From Albimonas donghaensis (lineage in GTDB: Bacteria; Pseudomonadota; Alphaproteobacteria; Rhodobacterales; Rhodobacteraceae), in contig NZ_FNMZ01000001.1 of assembly GCF_900106695.1 (NCBI RefSeq), positions 1,116,001-1,180,000 of the forward strand: a stretch of DNA of 64,000 nt, given 5' to 3'. Position numbers and translations under genes: made by a program. Positions 55,152 through 63,804 of this stretch are shown piece by piece (position 1 is the stretch's first letter; each line of letters opens with the position of its first letter). The notes beneath the pieces are model-generated. The model made no database searches. It worked only from the letters and a program-made list of their open reading frames with translations, and was not told the DNA's origin.

Positions 55152-56312
55152 ATGCCCCGCGCCTATACCCCCCGCGAGATGCTCGAGAAGCTGGTCGGCT
55201 TCGACACGACCTGCACCGGATCGAATCTTGCGCTCATCGATTTCGTGCGCGACTGGCTGGCCGAATGGGGGATCGAGGCGACCGTCATCCCCAACGAGAC
55301 CGGCGACAAGGCGGCGCTTTACGCCTCGGTCGGCCCGGCGGTGGAGGGGGGCGTGATCCTCTCGGGCCATACCGACGTGGTGCCGGTCACCGACCAGAAA
55401 TGGACGACCGATCCCTTCACGCTGACGGAGCGGGACGGCAGGCTTTTCGGCCGCGGCTCCTGCGACATGAAAGGGTTCGACGCGCTGGCGCTCTGCGCCC
55501 TGCCGATGGCGCTGAAGGCGGGGGTGAAGCGGCCGCTGCAGATCGCGCTGAGCTACGATGAGGAGGACGGGATGCACGGCGCCCCGCCGCTGATCGCGGC
55601 GATGGCGGCGGGGCTGCCGCGGGCCTCCGCGGTGATCGTGGGCGAGCCGACGGGGATGGCCTGCGTCACCGGCCACAAGGGGATCCTGGAACTGATCGTG
55701 CGGGTGCGGGGGCACGAGATGCATTCGTCCCTGCGCCACAAGTCCGTCTCGGCGGTGATGACCGCCGCGCGGCTGGTGGCCTGGATCGACGACCTGCAGG
55801 CGAAGACGCAGGCCGCGCCGCTGGCGGGGGCGGAGCTGTTCGACCCGCCCTTCACCACGCTGCATGTGGGGGAGTTCCGGGGCGGCACGGCGCATAACAT
55901 CACCGCGGCCAACGCCTGGTTCTCGGTCGACGTGCGCCCCTGCCCGCCCGACGACACCGCGACCTACCTCGCCGCCATCCGGGCCGAGGCCGCCCGCATG
56001 GAGGCCGAGCTGCGCAAGATCCGCCCCGAGGCCGCCATCGAGATCGAGGTCAAGGCCGACATCCCCGGCTGCGCGGTGGAGGAGGGCGGCGCGGCCGAGA
56101 CGCTGGTGCGCGCGCTGACCGGCGACAACGCCTCCCACGCGGTCAGCTACGCCACGGAGGCGGGGCTGTTCCAGGGGGCCGGCTATTCGACGGTGGTCTG
56201 CGGGCCGGGCGACATCGCCCAGGCGCACCAGCCCGACGAGTTCATCGAGATCGGCCAGCTCGACGCCGGGGAGGCCTTCATGCGCCGGCTGGTGGAGCGT
56301 CTGGCCGCCTGA
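55152..56312 (+). CDS. argE: Acetylornithine deacetylase (ArgE type, M20A)
   Basis: A 386-residue M20 deacetylase that removes acetate from N-acetyl-L-ornithine in arginine synthesis and often accepts other N-acetyl amino acids. Motifs: GVILSGHTDVVPVTDQKW, LFGRGSCDMKGFDA, SYDEEDGMHGAPPL (catalytic Glu pair), GHKGILELIVRVRGHEMHSS and AQAHQPDEFIEI (last metal His). The start matches the family. It could also deacetylate the N-acetyl-L-Glu expected from the DgcA pathway, but that is speculation. Confidence 0.9.
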   Translation: MPRAYTPREMLEKLVGFDTTCTGSNLALIDFVRDWLAEWGIEATVIPNETGDKAALYASVGPAVEGGVILSGHTDVVPVTDQKWTTDPFTLTERDGRLFGRGSCDMKGFDALALCALPMALKAGVKRPLQIALSYDEEDGMHGAPPLIAAMAAGLPRASAVIVGEPTGMACVTGHKGILELIVRVRGHEMHSSLRHKSVSAVMTAARLVAWIDDLQAKTQAAPLAGAELFDPPFTTLHVGEFRGGTAHNITAANAWFSVDVRPCPPDDTATYLAAIRAEAARMEAELRKIRPEAAIEIEVKADIPGCAVEEGGAAETLVRALTGDNASHAVSYATEAGLFQGAGYSTVVCGPGDIAQAHQPDEFIEIGQLDAGEAFMRRLVERLAA

Positions 56313-56466
56313 CCCTTTTCGCAACGGGTCCGGGCGCGGCCGGCGCGGCTGCGGCGCCTCGCCCGCGACGCGATCCCGGGCGGGACGCCGCCCGTGGCCC
56401 GGCTTGCAAGGGGCGGCGGGTCGGGCCATCGTCGCGCGGTCCTTCGCCCGTTCCGGAACCCGTGCC

Positions 56467-57708
56467 ATGCGTATCCTCCGCCCGCCGCTCCGCCGTCTCG
56501 CCGCCCCGGCGCTGGTGGCGCTGGTCCTGGCGGGGGCGGCCGCCCTGCCCGGCGCGGCGCGGGCCTGCGATGCGGGCGAGGTGCGCGCGCTTATCGGGCG
56601 CGGCTTCACCGATGCCGAAATCGACCGCCACTGCGCCGCCGCCGAGGCGAAGGCGATGGCGGAGGCGCTGGCCGAGGCGCTCGGCCCCGTCGCCGCAACG
56701 CCGTCCGGCCCGGAGGCGGATCCGTCGGCCCCGTCAGACGCGGCGGGGGCTGGAGGGGCTGGGAACGGGACTGAGAATGGGTCTGGGGCGGGGGCTCCGG
56801 CCGCCGCCGCCTGCCCGCCCACGGCGCTGCGCGGCGACTGGGTGGCCCAGCTTCTGCCCGAAACCGCCGGCGGCGCGGTCGCCGTGGCGCGGCTGTCGGC
56901 CCGGGACGCGCAGGCGCTGTGGCGGGTGGGTGCGACGGGCGGCCGCCCGTCCCTCGCGCTCGCCGAGCGGCGCTGGCCGATCCAGCCGGAGCCGTTTCCC
57001 GTGCGCCTCGTCCAGGGGCGATGCGAGGCCGGCGTGCTGACCCTGGTCTGGGAAGAGCGGAGCGAGGCCGGCGCCGGCCGCATGGTGGCGCGGGTGATGG
57101 CGCCCGAGCCCGGGGCGCTGGGCGGCGCCGTGGCGGAGGCGCTCGCCGCCGCCGAGGATGGGCAGGCGGCAGCCTCCGATATGACCCCCGATACTGGCCC
57201 CGATGCGGAAACCGTGGCGCCGGCGCAGACGGACAGGGTCTGGGGCGAATACATGCGGGAGCGTCCGGCCGGCGCGTCCTCGGCCGCCACGCGGGAATTC
57301 GGGCGGCTGCGGCTGACCCGCGCCGCGCCCGCCGCCGTCCCCGCCACGCCGCCCACCGCCGGGCGCGCGTCCGATCCCGATGCGCCCGCCCCCGCCGCAA
57401 GGGTGATCGCGCCGATCCCGCCATCCGGCGACGCGCAGGACCCGGGCGCGGCCACGCGGCCCGGCATCGCGCGGCTGCCCAGCATCGCGCCGCCCGACCC
57501 CGCCGGCGGCCTGGCGGGCCTGCCCGGCTTCGGCGCCGGTCAGGCGATGACCCCGGCCGCGGCGCGCGAACGGCTCGTGCAGTTGCGCGCGGCGCGCGAC
57601 ATGTGCCGAAGCTCCTTCGCCAAGGCCATGGGCGGCGCCGGCAAGGCCGACATGTGCGCGGCCTTCGACGCCACCATCGCGCAGCTGGAACGGATCGCCG
57701 GGCTCTGA
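56467..57708 (+). CDS. Secreted protein of unknown function
   Basis: A 413-residue product. Residues 1-33 are a signal peptide (PALVALVLAGAAALPGAARA, cut near ACD). The mature start CDAGEVRALIGRGFTDAEID, then HC, looks like a short helical motif with a Cys pair. The middle contains a compact region (GDWVAQLLPETAGGAVAVAR to TLVWEER) between Ala/Gly/Pro/Asp linkers, and the end (MCRSSFAKAM to LERIAGL) is helical with two more Cys. No domain recognised. It lies 154 bp after the argE-like gene and converges on the DUF2927 gene. Confidence 0.65.
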   Translation: MRILRPPLRRLAAPALVALVLAGAAALPGAARACDAGEVRALIGRGFTDAEIDRHCAAAEAKAMAEALAEALGPVAATPSGPEADPSAPSDAAGAGGAGNGTENGSGAGAPAAAACPPTALRGDWVAQLLPETAGGAVAVARLSARDAQALWRVGATGGRPSLALAERRWPIQPEPFPVRLVQGRCEAGVLTLVWEERSEAGAGRMVARVMAPEPGALGGAVAEALAAAEDGQAAASDMTPDTGPDAETVAPAQTDRVWGEYMRERPAGASSAATREFGRLRLTRAAPAAVPATPPTAGRASDPDAPAPAARVIAPIPPSGDAQDPGAATRPGIARLPSIAPPDPAGGLAGLPGFGAGQAMTPAAARERLVQLRAARDMCRSSFAKAMGGAGKADMCAAFDATIAQLERIAGL

Positions 57709-57738
57709 CGCCGCCGGGGCAGGCCTCAGCGGCGGGCC

Positions 57739-58674
57739 TCAGGGGCGGGAGACGTAGCCCTCGACGATGCGCGCGATGATCGGCGCGGCCTCCGCCTCGG
57801 TCATGCCGGTGACGAGGCGCGGGTCGTAGATCACCGCGAAGGCGAGCCAGTCATAGGCGGTCGGCGCGCCGACCCGGGCCGCGTCGTTGAACAGCGTCTC
57901 CCGCATCCGGCGGCTGTCGTTGATCGGGCCGAGCGCCTGCAGCATCTCCTCATAGACGCATTCCGAGAGGGCGGGCGAGGATTCCAGCGCCACCACCGAG
58001 AACGCCACTTCGGCCGAAAGCGCCGAGCGGAAGCGGACCTCGGCGAAGCAGACCGGCCGTCCGCGGCGCAGGAACGGTTCGGCCAGCGCGTCGAAGCGGG
58101 CCTCGGCGCGGGCCGGGTCGGTTCCCGAGATGCGGGCGAGGGTGGCCAGGCTTTCGCGCAGGTAGCCGCGGGTGCCGACGAAGACCATGACGCCCGGAGG
58201 CGCCTCCCACAGCTCCACCTGCGCGCGGGGCGCGAGGCGCAGGCCGGTGATGCCCGGCAGGCGCTGGGCGAGGATGCGGAAGGGCTCCCAGAACTTGGGA
58301 TTGCCGGCGATGGCGCCGTCGTCGGAATAGACCTCGACCGGGACCGGGCCGCGGGGGAAACGGCGCAGGCGGTGGTCGGAGAAGTGGCGGGCGTCGCCGG
58401 GAAGCCGGAAGTCCTCGCGCCCGAAGGCGATGTCGTGGACCAGCCGGATCAACGCCTCGGGGTCGAGGCAGGCGGGCTCTCCGGGCAGGCAGATGCGGGG
58501 GGAGCTTCCGGCGGAGGGGTCGGGGGACGGGTCGGGGGAGGGGGGCGAGGATTGCGCGGCGGCCGCCCCGGCGGCGAGCGACGCCCAGGCGAGCCCGGCG
58601 GCGAGGCCCATGGCCAGGGCCGGGAGACGGACGCCGAGCGCATGGCCGGCGCGAAGAGAGGTCGGCGATCGCAT
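57739..58674 (-). CDS. Exported DUF2927 protein
   Basis: A 311-residue protein. A long N-region precedes a hydrophobic signal (LAMGLAAGLAWASLAAGAAA), then a Ser/Pro/Asp linker. The DUF2927 domain runs from about residue 65: ALIRLVHDIAFGREDF, LRRFPRGPVPVEVYSDDG, CFAEVRFRSALSAEVAFSVV and CVYEEMLQALGPINDSR. DUF2927 proteins are common in Rhodobacterales, some plasmid- or transfer-linked, without a known activity. Start at 58674 gives the signal peptide a normal position. Confidence 0.85.
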   Translation of the reverse strand: MRSPTSLRAGHALGVRLPALAMGLAAGLAWASLAAGAAAAQSSPPSPDPSPDPSAGSSPRICLPGEPACLDPEALIRLVHDIAFGREDFRLPGDARHFSDHRLRRFPRGPVPVEVYSDDGAIAGNPKFWEPFRILAQRLPGITGLRLAPRAQVELWEAPPGVMVFVGTRGYLRESLATLARISGTDPARAEARFDALAEPFLRRGRPVCFAEVRFRSALSAEVAFSVVALESSPALSECVYEEMLQALGPINDSRRMRETLFNDAARVGAPTAYDWLAFAVIYDPRLVTGMTEAEAAPIIARIVEGYVSRP

Positions 58675-58721
58675 GGGGCGCAGCCTGGCCGGGTTTCGTG
58701 GCGGTTTGGGGGCGCCGGGGC

Positions 58722-59984
58722 TCACGCCCCGCGGCCCGCCCCGGTCCCGCTGGTCCCGTCCCCGGCCTCCCCTTCCCCGCCGTGCCCGTCCCCGCTCTCA
58801 TCGTCCCCGCTCTCATCGTCCCCGCTCTCGTCGTCCCCGATCTCGTCGTCAAAGCCCAGCGCGTCGAAATCCTCGACCGTCTCGTCGTAGTATTCGCCCG
58901 CCGACATCTCCGGTCCCGGCCCGCCGGCCAGCATCATCGCCGCGTGCGCCTCGGCGGCCTGCGCGGCGGGACCGGGGGCTGACACGCCGCGTTCCCGGTA
59001 GGGGGTGCGCTTGTAATGCGCCCGGTAGCACTTGGAGAAATGCGAGGGCGAGGTGAAGCCGCAGGCCAGCGCCACATAGATCACCGACATGTCGGTCTGA
59101 AGCAGCAGCCGGCGCGCCTTCTCCAGCCGCAGTTCGAGGTAGTAGCGCTTGGGCGAACGGTCGAGATAGCGGCGGAACAGGCGTTCGAGCTGGCGGGTCG
59201 ACATGCCGACTTCGGAGGCGAGCCGCGCGGCGGAGACGGGTTCCTCGATATGACCGTTCATCAGGTCGATGACGCGGGAGAGCTTGGGATGGCGCACGCC
59301 GATGCGGGCGGGGACCGAGAGGCGCTGGTGGTCCTCGTCGCCGCGCAGGTTGGTGTAGACCATCTGGTCGGCGACCATGCCGGCGATGTCGGGACCGTGG
59401 GCCATCGACACCAGCCGCAGCATCATGTCCCCGGCCGCGGCGCCGCCGGCGGCTGTCATCGCGTCGCCGTCGACCACGAAGATCTGGTCGGTCAGCTCCA
59501 CATCGGGGAAATCCTCGGCGAAGCCGTCCTGGTTCTCCCAGTGGATGGTGCAGCGGCGCCCGTCCAGCAGCCCGGCCTTGGCCAGCGCGAAGGCCCCGGT
59601 GCAGACCGCCGACATCGCCACGCCCCGCCGGCTTTCCCGGCGCAGCCAGTTGAGCACCCCGCGCGAGGTAGCCCGGGCGACGTCCAGCCCGCCGCACACG
59701 ATCAGGCGGCTGCCGCGGGGCAGCTCCTCCAGCGCGCCGTCGACCGCGGTGCGCATCCCGCAGGACGCCGCGACGGGGCCGCCGGTTTCGCTCAGCAGTT
59801 TCCAGGCGAAAAGCTCGCGGCCCGAGACGTGGTTGGCCAGGCGCAGCGGCTCGATCGCCGAGGCGAAGGCCAGCAACGAGAACCGGTCGAGCATGAGGAA
59901 GCTGAGGCGCGCCGGCGCTGCGTCCCGGCCCGCGGGAGCGGGGGAGGACGGCGTGGGCCGAGCGGAGCTTTGACGCGCGTTCAT
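58722..59984 (-). CDS. GlxA-family transcriptional regulator (DJ-1/PfpI domain plus AraC HTH)
   Basis: A 420-residue regulator. Residues about 27-200 are a class I amidotransferase-like domain (LSFLMLDRFSLLAFASAIEP, SAVCTGAFALAKAGLLDGRR, with the nucleophile-position Cys kept). Residues about 235-345 are an AraC double HTH (VSAARLASEVGMSTRQLERL, ALACGFTSPSHFSKCYRAHY). GbdR/CdhR-type regulators of betaine and carnitine use share this plan. The last 75 residues are an unusual acidic tail with DDESG repeats, coded by a 15-bp tandem repeat. Confidence 0.9.
   Translation of the reverse strand: MNARQSSARPTPSSPAPAGRDAAPARLSFLMLDRFSLLAFASAIEPLRLANHVSGRELFAWKLLSETGGPVAASCGMRTAVDGALEELPRGSRLIVCGGLDVARATSRGVLNWLRRESRRGVAMSAVCTGAFALAKAGLLDGRRCTIHWENQDGFAEDFPDVELTDQIFVVDGDAMTAAGGAAAGDMMLRLVSMAHGPDIAGMVADQMVYTNLRGDEDHQRLSVPARIGVRHPKLSRVIDLMNGHIEEPVSAARLASEVGMSTRQLERLFRRYLDRSPKRYYLELRLEKARRLLLQTDMSVIYVALACGFTSPSHFSKCYRAHYKRTPYRERGVSAPGPAAQAAEAHAAMMLAGGPGPEMSAGEYYDETVEDFDALGFDDEIGDDESGDDESGDDESGDGHGGEGEAGDGTSGTGAGRGA
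58787..58846. repeat. 15-bp tandem repeat coding the DDESG tail of the GlxA-type regulator
   Basis: Four adjoining 15-bp units (plus strand cgtccccgctctcat; the last one degenerate). In frame on the minus strand they encode repeated DDESG. The unit is a multiple of three, so copy changes keep the frame. Confidence 0.85.
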
Positions 59985-60342
59985 GCCGTCGCCGATTGCC
60001 CGCAGGCGGAGGCTGCGTCAAGCCGATTCCCGCGCGGCGTGAGCCGGTTTCACGCCCCCGCGCCCGCCGCGCCGCGCCGCCCCCGCGCCGGCGCCAGGCG
60101 GAACGGCCCGCGGGGGGGCGCCGCATCGCCGGCGCGAAGCGGCCGCGAAGGCCGGCCCGGCCCCGCGACGCCAGGCGCCGCCGCGGAGTGTTACCCTGGG
60201 TCAACACATGCCCTGCGGCCGCGCGCGGCGCGCAGATTCGCGCATGAACGCCTTTTCCTGCGGGGCGATCTGGTTAATGGTAGGTTTCACAATCCGCCTG
60301 AATCCGGGCGTCCCCCAGCGCGTATCGAGGTTCCAGCGTTAC
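59985..60342. other. 358-bp divergent region, GlxA-type gene / VPLPA gene
   Basis: The left part is GC-rich; 60255-60350 is clearly more A/T-rich (around ggttaatggtagg) and should contain the promoter of the exported protein. GAGG at 60326-60329 may be a ribosome site, though 13 nt from the ATG. No gene seen. Confidence 0.5.
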
Positions 60343-60960
60343 ATGAGACTGACCGCACACATTTTTCCCCTCGCCGTGGCGGCCGCGCTGCTGGCGACCT
60401 CGCAGGCCGGCGCCGTCCCGGTCTCGGCCGACTTCTACGAAGAACTCGACAACCCCTCCTATTCCACCGGGCCGATGGTTCTGCAGGCGCTCTCCGAGCC
60501 CTTCGGGATCGGGCCGGAGCTGTCGGTCGCCGACGAGATCTCCAACCCCGAGGATTTCGGCGGCGCCATCGAGGTGGATTTCGACACCGACGGGCTGGGC
60601 TTCACGCTCACCCATGAGGGCGGCGCGACGGATTTCGAGACGCTGCTCATCCAGATCACCGATATCGGCTTTTCCAAGAGCCAGAAGCTGATCTCGGTCG
60701 TGCAGGACGGAGGCGACCTGATCAACGACGCCGCCAGCGATCCCTATTCCGAGCTGCTGACCTTCGGTGACGACTGGATCGAGCTGTCCATCGACGTGAT
60801 CGTCTCCAGCGGAAGCGAGTTCTACAACTTCATCAACGAAGGCTCCGCGCATTACTCGCTGGAGACCGCGGACATCCCCCTGCCGGCCGCGGCGCCCCTG
60901 CTGGCCGCCGGTCTCGGGATCATGGGCGTCGCCGCCCGCCGCCGTCGCCGCGCGGCCTGA
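60343..60960 (+). CDS. Exported protein with VPLPA-type C-terminal sorting signal
   Basis: A 205-residue protein. The signal peptide (FPLAVAAALLATSQAGA) is followed by an acidic, beta-rich region (EVDFDTDGLGFTLTHEGGAT, LLIQITDIGFSKSQKLISVV, DWIELSIDVIVSSG) of no recognised family. The end is ADIPLPAAAPLLAAGLGIMG followed by Arg-rich RRRRRA: a VPLPA/PEP-CTERM sorting tail with hydrophobic helix and basic stop. It resembles, in its tail only, the lectin-like protein at 15.2 kb. A strong terminator follows. Confidence 0.82.
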   Translation: MRLTAHIFPLAVAAALLATSQAGAVPVSADFYEELDNPSYSTGPMVLQALSEPFGIGPELSVADEISNPEDFGGAIEVDFDTDGLGFTLTHEGGATDFETLLIQITDIGFSKSQKLISVVQDGGDLINDAASDPYSELLTFGDDWIELSIDVIVSSGSEFYNFINEGSAHYSLETADIPLPAAAPLLAAGLGIMGVAARRRRRAA

Positions 60961-61012
60961 ACCGCACGGCCCCGGCCCGACGCGGCCGGCGGCCGGACGG
61001 AGACGCCATCGG

Positions 61013-61039
61013 AACCCCGGCCCTCGCGGCCGGGGTTTT
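61013..61039 (+). terminator. Rho-independent terminator of the VPLPA gene
   Basis: 10-bp perfect stem aaccccggcc / ggccggggtt with a 5-nt loop and a TTTT run, 52 bp after the stop codon. Confidence 0.9.
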
Positions 61040-61241
61040 CCGTTCGCGGGGGGGCGCGGGGGAGGCGGAAGGCCGGCGCCCGTCGCGCGGCCCCGCGGGC
61101 ATGAGACGAGCGTCGGGACGCCGTCGCGCTTCCGCCCCCAACCCGCGCGCCGGAGCGCAACGGGGCCCGCGCGCCCGCACCCTGTTGCAGCGCGGCGAAA
61201 CGTCAGGCTTGACTACGACCCGCCAATCGGGCGCGCGACCC

Positions 61242-61270
61242 TTGGAAAACCCCGGCGTTCCGGCTATAGC
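61242..61270 (+). promoter_or_regulatory. Probable sigma-70-type promoter of aroG
   Basis: TTGGAA at 61242-61247, a 17-bp spacer, TATAGC at 61265-61270, 83 bp before the aroG start. The rest of the 61041-61353 gap is GC-rich and shows no gene. Confidence 0.55.
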
Positions 61271-61353
61271 GGCCCCCCGACACGACCCGTGAAACGCCCC
61301 CCGCGCGAGCCGCGCGCGGTCCGGCGACACGATCTGCGCAAGGAACCGATCCG

Positions 61354-62742
61354 ATGGCCGACGCCTGGACCAAAACCAGCTGGCGCAACCGCCCCGCCCT
61401 CCAGATGCCCGTCTATCGGGACAAGGAGGCGCTGGCCGCCACCGAGGCCCAGATCGCGTCCTATCCGCCGCTGGTCTTCGCCGGCGAAGCCCGCGCCCTG
61501 ACCGCGCGCCTGGCCGAGGTCGCCGAGGGGCGGGCCTTTCTGCTCCAGGGCGGCGACTGCGCCGAGAGCTTCGCGGAATTCCGCGCCGACAACATCCGCG
61601 ACACGTTCCGGGTGCTGCTGCAGATGGCGGTGGTGCTGACCTTCGGCGCCTCGATGCCGGTGGTGAAGGTGGGCCGCATGGCCGGCCAGTTCGCCAAGCC
61701 GCGCTCCGCCGACACCGAGACCGTGGGCGAGACTACGCTGCCCAGCTACCGCGGCGACATCATCAACGGCTTCGACTTCACCTCCGCGGCGCGGGAGCCC
61801 GACCCCGCCCGCATGTCGCAGGCCTACCTGCAGTCCGCGGCCACTCTGAACCTGCTGCGCGCCTTCTCCCAGGGCGGTTTCGCGGACATCCACCGGGTTC
61901 ACGCCTGGAACCTGGGCTTCGCCGCCGGCACGCCCGGATCGGAGCGTTATTATGCGCTGGCCGAGCGGATCTCTTCGGCGCTGGACTTCATGACCGCCGC
62001 CGGCATCGACCAGGCGACGGAGGAGAAGCTGCAGCGGGTGGACTTCTACACCTCCCACGAGGCGCTTCTGCTGCCCTATGAGGAGGCGCTGGCCCGCCAG
62101 GATTCGATCACCGGCCAGTGGGTCGCGGGCTCGGGCCACATGATCTGGATCGGCGACCGCACCCGTCAGCCCGACGGCGCGCATATCGAGTTCTGCCGCG
62201 GCGTGATCAACCCGATCGGCCTGAAATGCGGGCCGTCGCTGACGCCCGACGGGCTGCTGGAGCTGATCGACCGCCTGAACCCGGACAACATCCCGGGCCG
62301 GCTGACGCTGATCAACCGTTTCGGGGCCGGCAAGGTGGGCGATCACCTGCCCGACCTGATCCGGGCGGTGGAGCGTGAGGGCCGCAAGGTGATCTGGTCC
62401 TGCGACCCGATGCACGGCAACACCATCAAGGCCGCCACCGGCTACAAGACCCGACCCTTCGACCGGGTGCAGGGCGAGGTCGGGGAGTTCTTCGCGATCT
62501 GCAAGGCCGAGGGCGTTCATGCCGGCGGCGTGCATTTCGAGATGACCGGCCAGAACGTGACCGAGTGCACCGGCGGTCTGCATGACGTGACCGAGGCCGA
62601 TCTCGCCTCGCGCTATCACACGGCCTGCGATCCCCGCCTCAACGCCGCCCAGGCGCTGGAGCTGGCCTTCCTGCTGGCCGAGGAGCTGGAGAAGGACCGC
62701 CGCTCCGACGCCCCGCGCAGCCCGATCGCGGCGCTGGCCTGA
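61354..62742 (+). CDS. aroG: 3-deoxy-7-phosphoheptulonate synthase, class II
   Basis: A 462-residue DAHP synthase, first step of the shikimate pathway (PEP + erythrose 4-phosphate). The class II (plant-type, AroA-II) signature is clear: [15 protein letters not shown] near residue 65, [52 protein letters not shown] and [13 protein letters not shown]. Length fits. AAGGAA lies upstream of the ATG. Unlike class I enzymes it lacks the E. coli-type feedback sites. Confidence 0.96.
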   Translation: MADAWTKTSWRNRPALQMPVYRDKEALAATEAQIASYPPLVFAGEARALTARLAEVAEGRAFLLQGGDCAESFAEFRADNIRDTFRVLLQMAVVLTFGASMPVVKVGRMAGQFAKPRSADTETVGETTLPSYRGDIINGFDFTSAAREPDPARMSQAYLQSAATLNLLRAFSQGGFADIHRVHAWNLGFAAGTPGSERYYALAERISSALDFMTAAGIDQATEEKLQRVDFYTSHEALLLPYEEALARQDSITGQWVAGSGHMIWIGDRTRQPDGAHIEFCRGVINPIGLKCGPSLTPDGLLELIDRLNPDNIPGRLTLINRFGAGKVGDHLPDLIRAVEREGRKVIWSCDPMHGNTIKAATGYKTRPFDRVQGEVGEFFAICKAEGVHAGGVHFEMTGQNVTECTGGLHDVTEADLASRYHTACDPRLNAAQALELAFLLAEELEKDRRSDAPRSPIAALA

Positions 62743-62797
62743 GGCCGGCCGTCGCCTCGCCCCGCCCCCGGCGGGGCGCGAGCGCCTCGACGCAAAC

Positions 62798-62830
62798 GAC
62801 GCCCGACGGCTCCCCGCCGCCGGGCGTCTT
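62798..62830 (+). terminator. Hairpin terminator between aroG and serB
   Basis: Stem gacgcccgacggc / gccgccgggcgtc, 12 of 13 pairs, 5-nt loop, followed by tt. It ends 26 bp before the serB start, so serB either relies on read-through or has its promoter close to or within this element. Confidence 0.65.
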
Positions 62831-62855
62831 CATGACCTGACCGGACCGCCTGCGC

Positions 62856-63707
62856 ATGAGCTCCCATTTCCTCGTCCTGACCTCCGCCGCGCCGCTGGGC
62901 GACGATCTGCTCGCGGCCGCCTCCGACCTGGCCGGGGCGCCCGCCCGTAGGCTGGGGGCGGGCGCCGCCGACCTGCCTTGCGGGCCGGACGCGCTGGCCG
63001 CCGCCCGGACGCGGTTCACGGGCGTGGACGCGAACCTGGTTCCCGCCGCCAACCGCGAGAAGCCGCTTCTGATCGCGGACATGGACAGCACCATCATCCC
63101 GGTCGAATGCATCGATGAGATCGCGGATCTGGCCGGCGTCGGCCCCCAGGTCTCCGACATCACCGAGCGCGCCATGCAGGGCGAACTGGATTTCGAGGGC
63201 GCCCTGCGCGCCCGCGTGGCCCTGCTGCGCGATCTGCCGGTGGAGGCGCTGGACCGGGTCTGGGCGGAGCGCATCACGCTCAATCCCGGCGCCGAGACGC
63301 TGGTGCGGACCATGGCGGCGCGCGGCGCGATGACGGCGCTGGTCTCGGGCGGGTTCACCTTCTTCGCCGACCGGGTGGCCGAGGCCGCGGGCTTCGCCTT
63401 CGCCCGCGCCAACACGCTGATCGTCGCCGACGGCAAACTGACCGGGGAGGTGACCGACCCGATCCTCGGCCGTGAGGCCAAGCTGGAGGCGCTCAATGCC
63501 CTGACCGCCGAGCGCGGCCTGACGCCCGCCGACGCCATCGCGGTGGGCGACGGGGCCAACGACCTCGCCATGGTCGAGGCCGCGGGGCTGGGCGTCGCCT
63601 ATCGCGCCAAGCCGGCGCTGGCGGAGAAGGCGGACGCGCGGCTCGACCATTCGGACCTCACCGCGCTGCTGGCTCTTCAGGGGATCGCCGCGCCGGGATT
63701 CGGCTGA
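62856..63707 (+). CDS. serB: Phosphoserine phosphatase SerB
   Basis: A 283-residue HAD-family enzyme that releases serine from O-phospho-L-serine. The N-terminal 65 residues are a short regulatory-like region; the catalytic motif I is LIADMDSTIIPVECIDE near residues 70-86, motif II LVSGGFTFFADRVA, and motif III IAVGDGANDLAMVEAAGLGV. Family length. Nothing unusual. Confidence 0.95.
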   Translation: MSSHFLVLTSAAPLGDDLLAAASDLAGAPARRLGAGAADLPCGPDALAAARTRFTGVDANLVPAANREKPLLIADMDSTIIPVECIDEIADLAGVGPQVSDITERAMQGELDFEGALRARVALLRDLPVEALDRVWAERITLNPGAETLVRTMAARGAMTALVSGGFTFFADRVAEAAGFAFARANTLIVADGKLTGEVTDPILGREAKLEALNALTAERGLTPADAIAVGDGANDLAMVEAAGLGVAYRAKPALAEKADARLDHSDLTALLALQGIAAPGFG

Positions 63708-63804
63708 AACAATCGCTCCCGCGATCACGACGGGGCGTGATTGGACCGGCCCGCGCCCGGAGCCTATGTTCAGGCCGGGAGCAGACGCCAAGGGAGCCCG
63801 CGCC

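Noticed and set aside
63724-63741. Short hairpin (atcacg / cgtgat) between serB and msrP as a terminator
   Set aside because: The stem has only six certain pairs and no T-run follows, so it is too weak to list.
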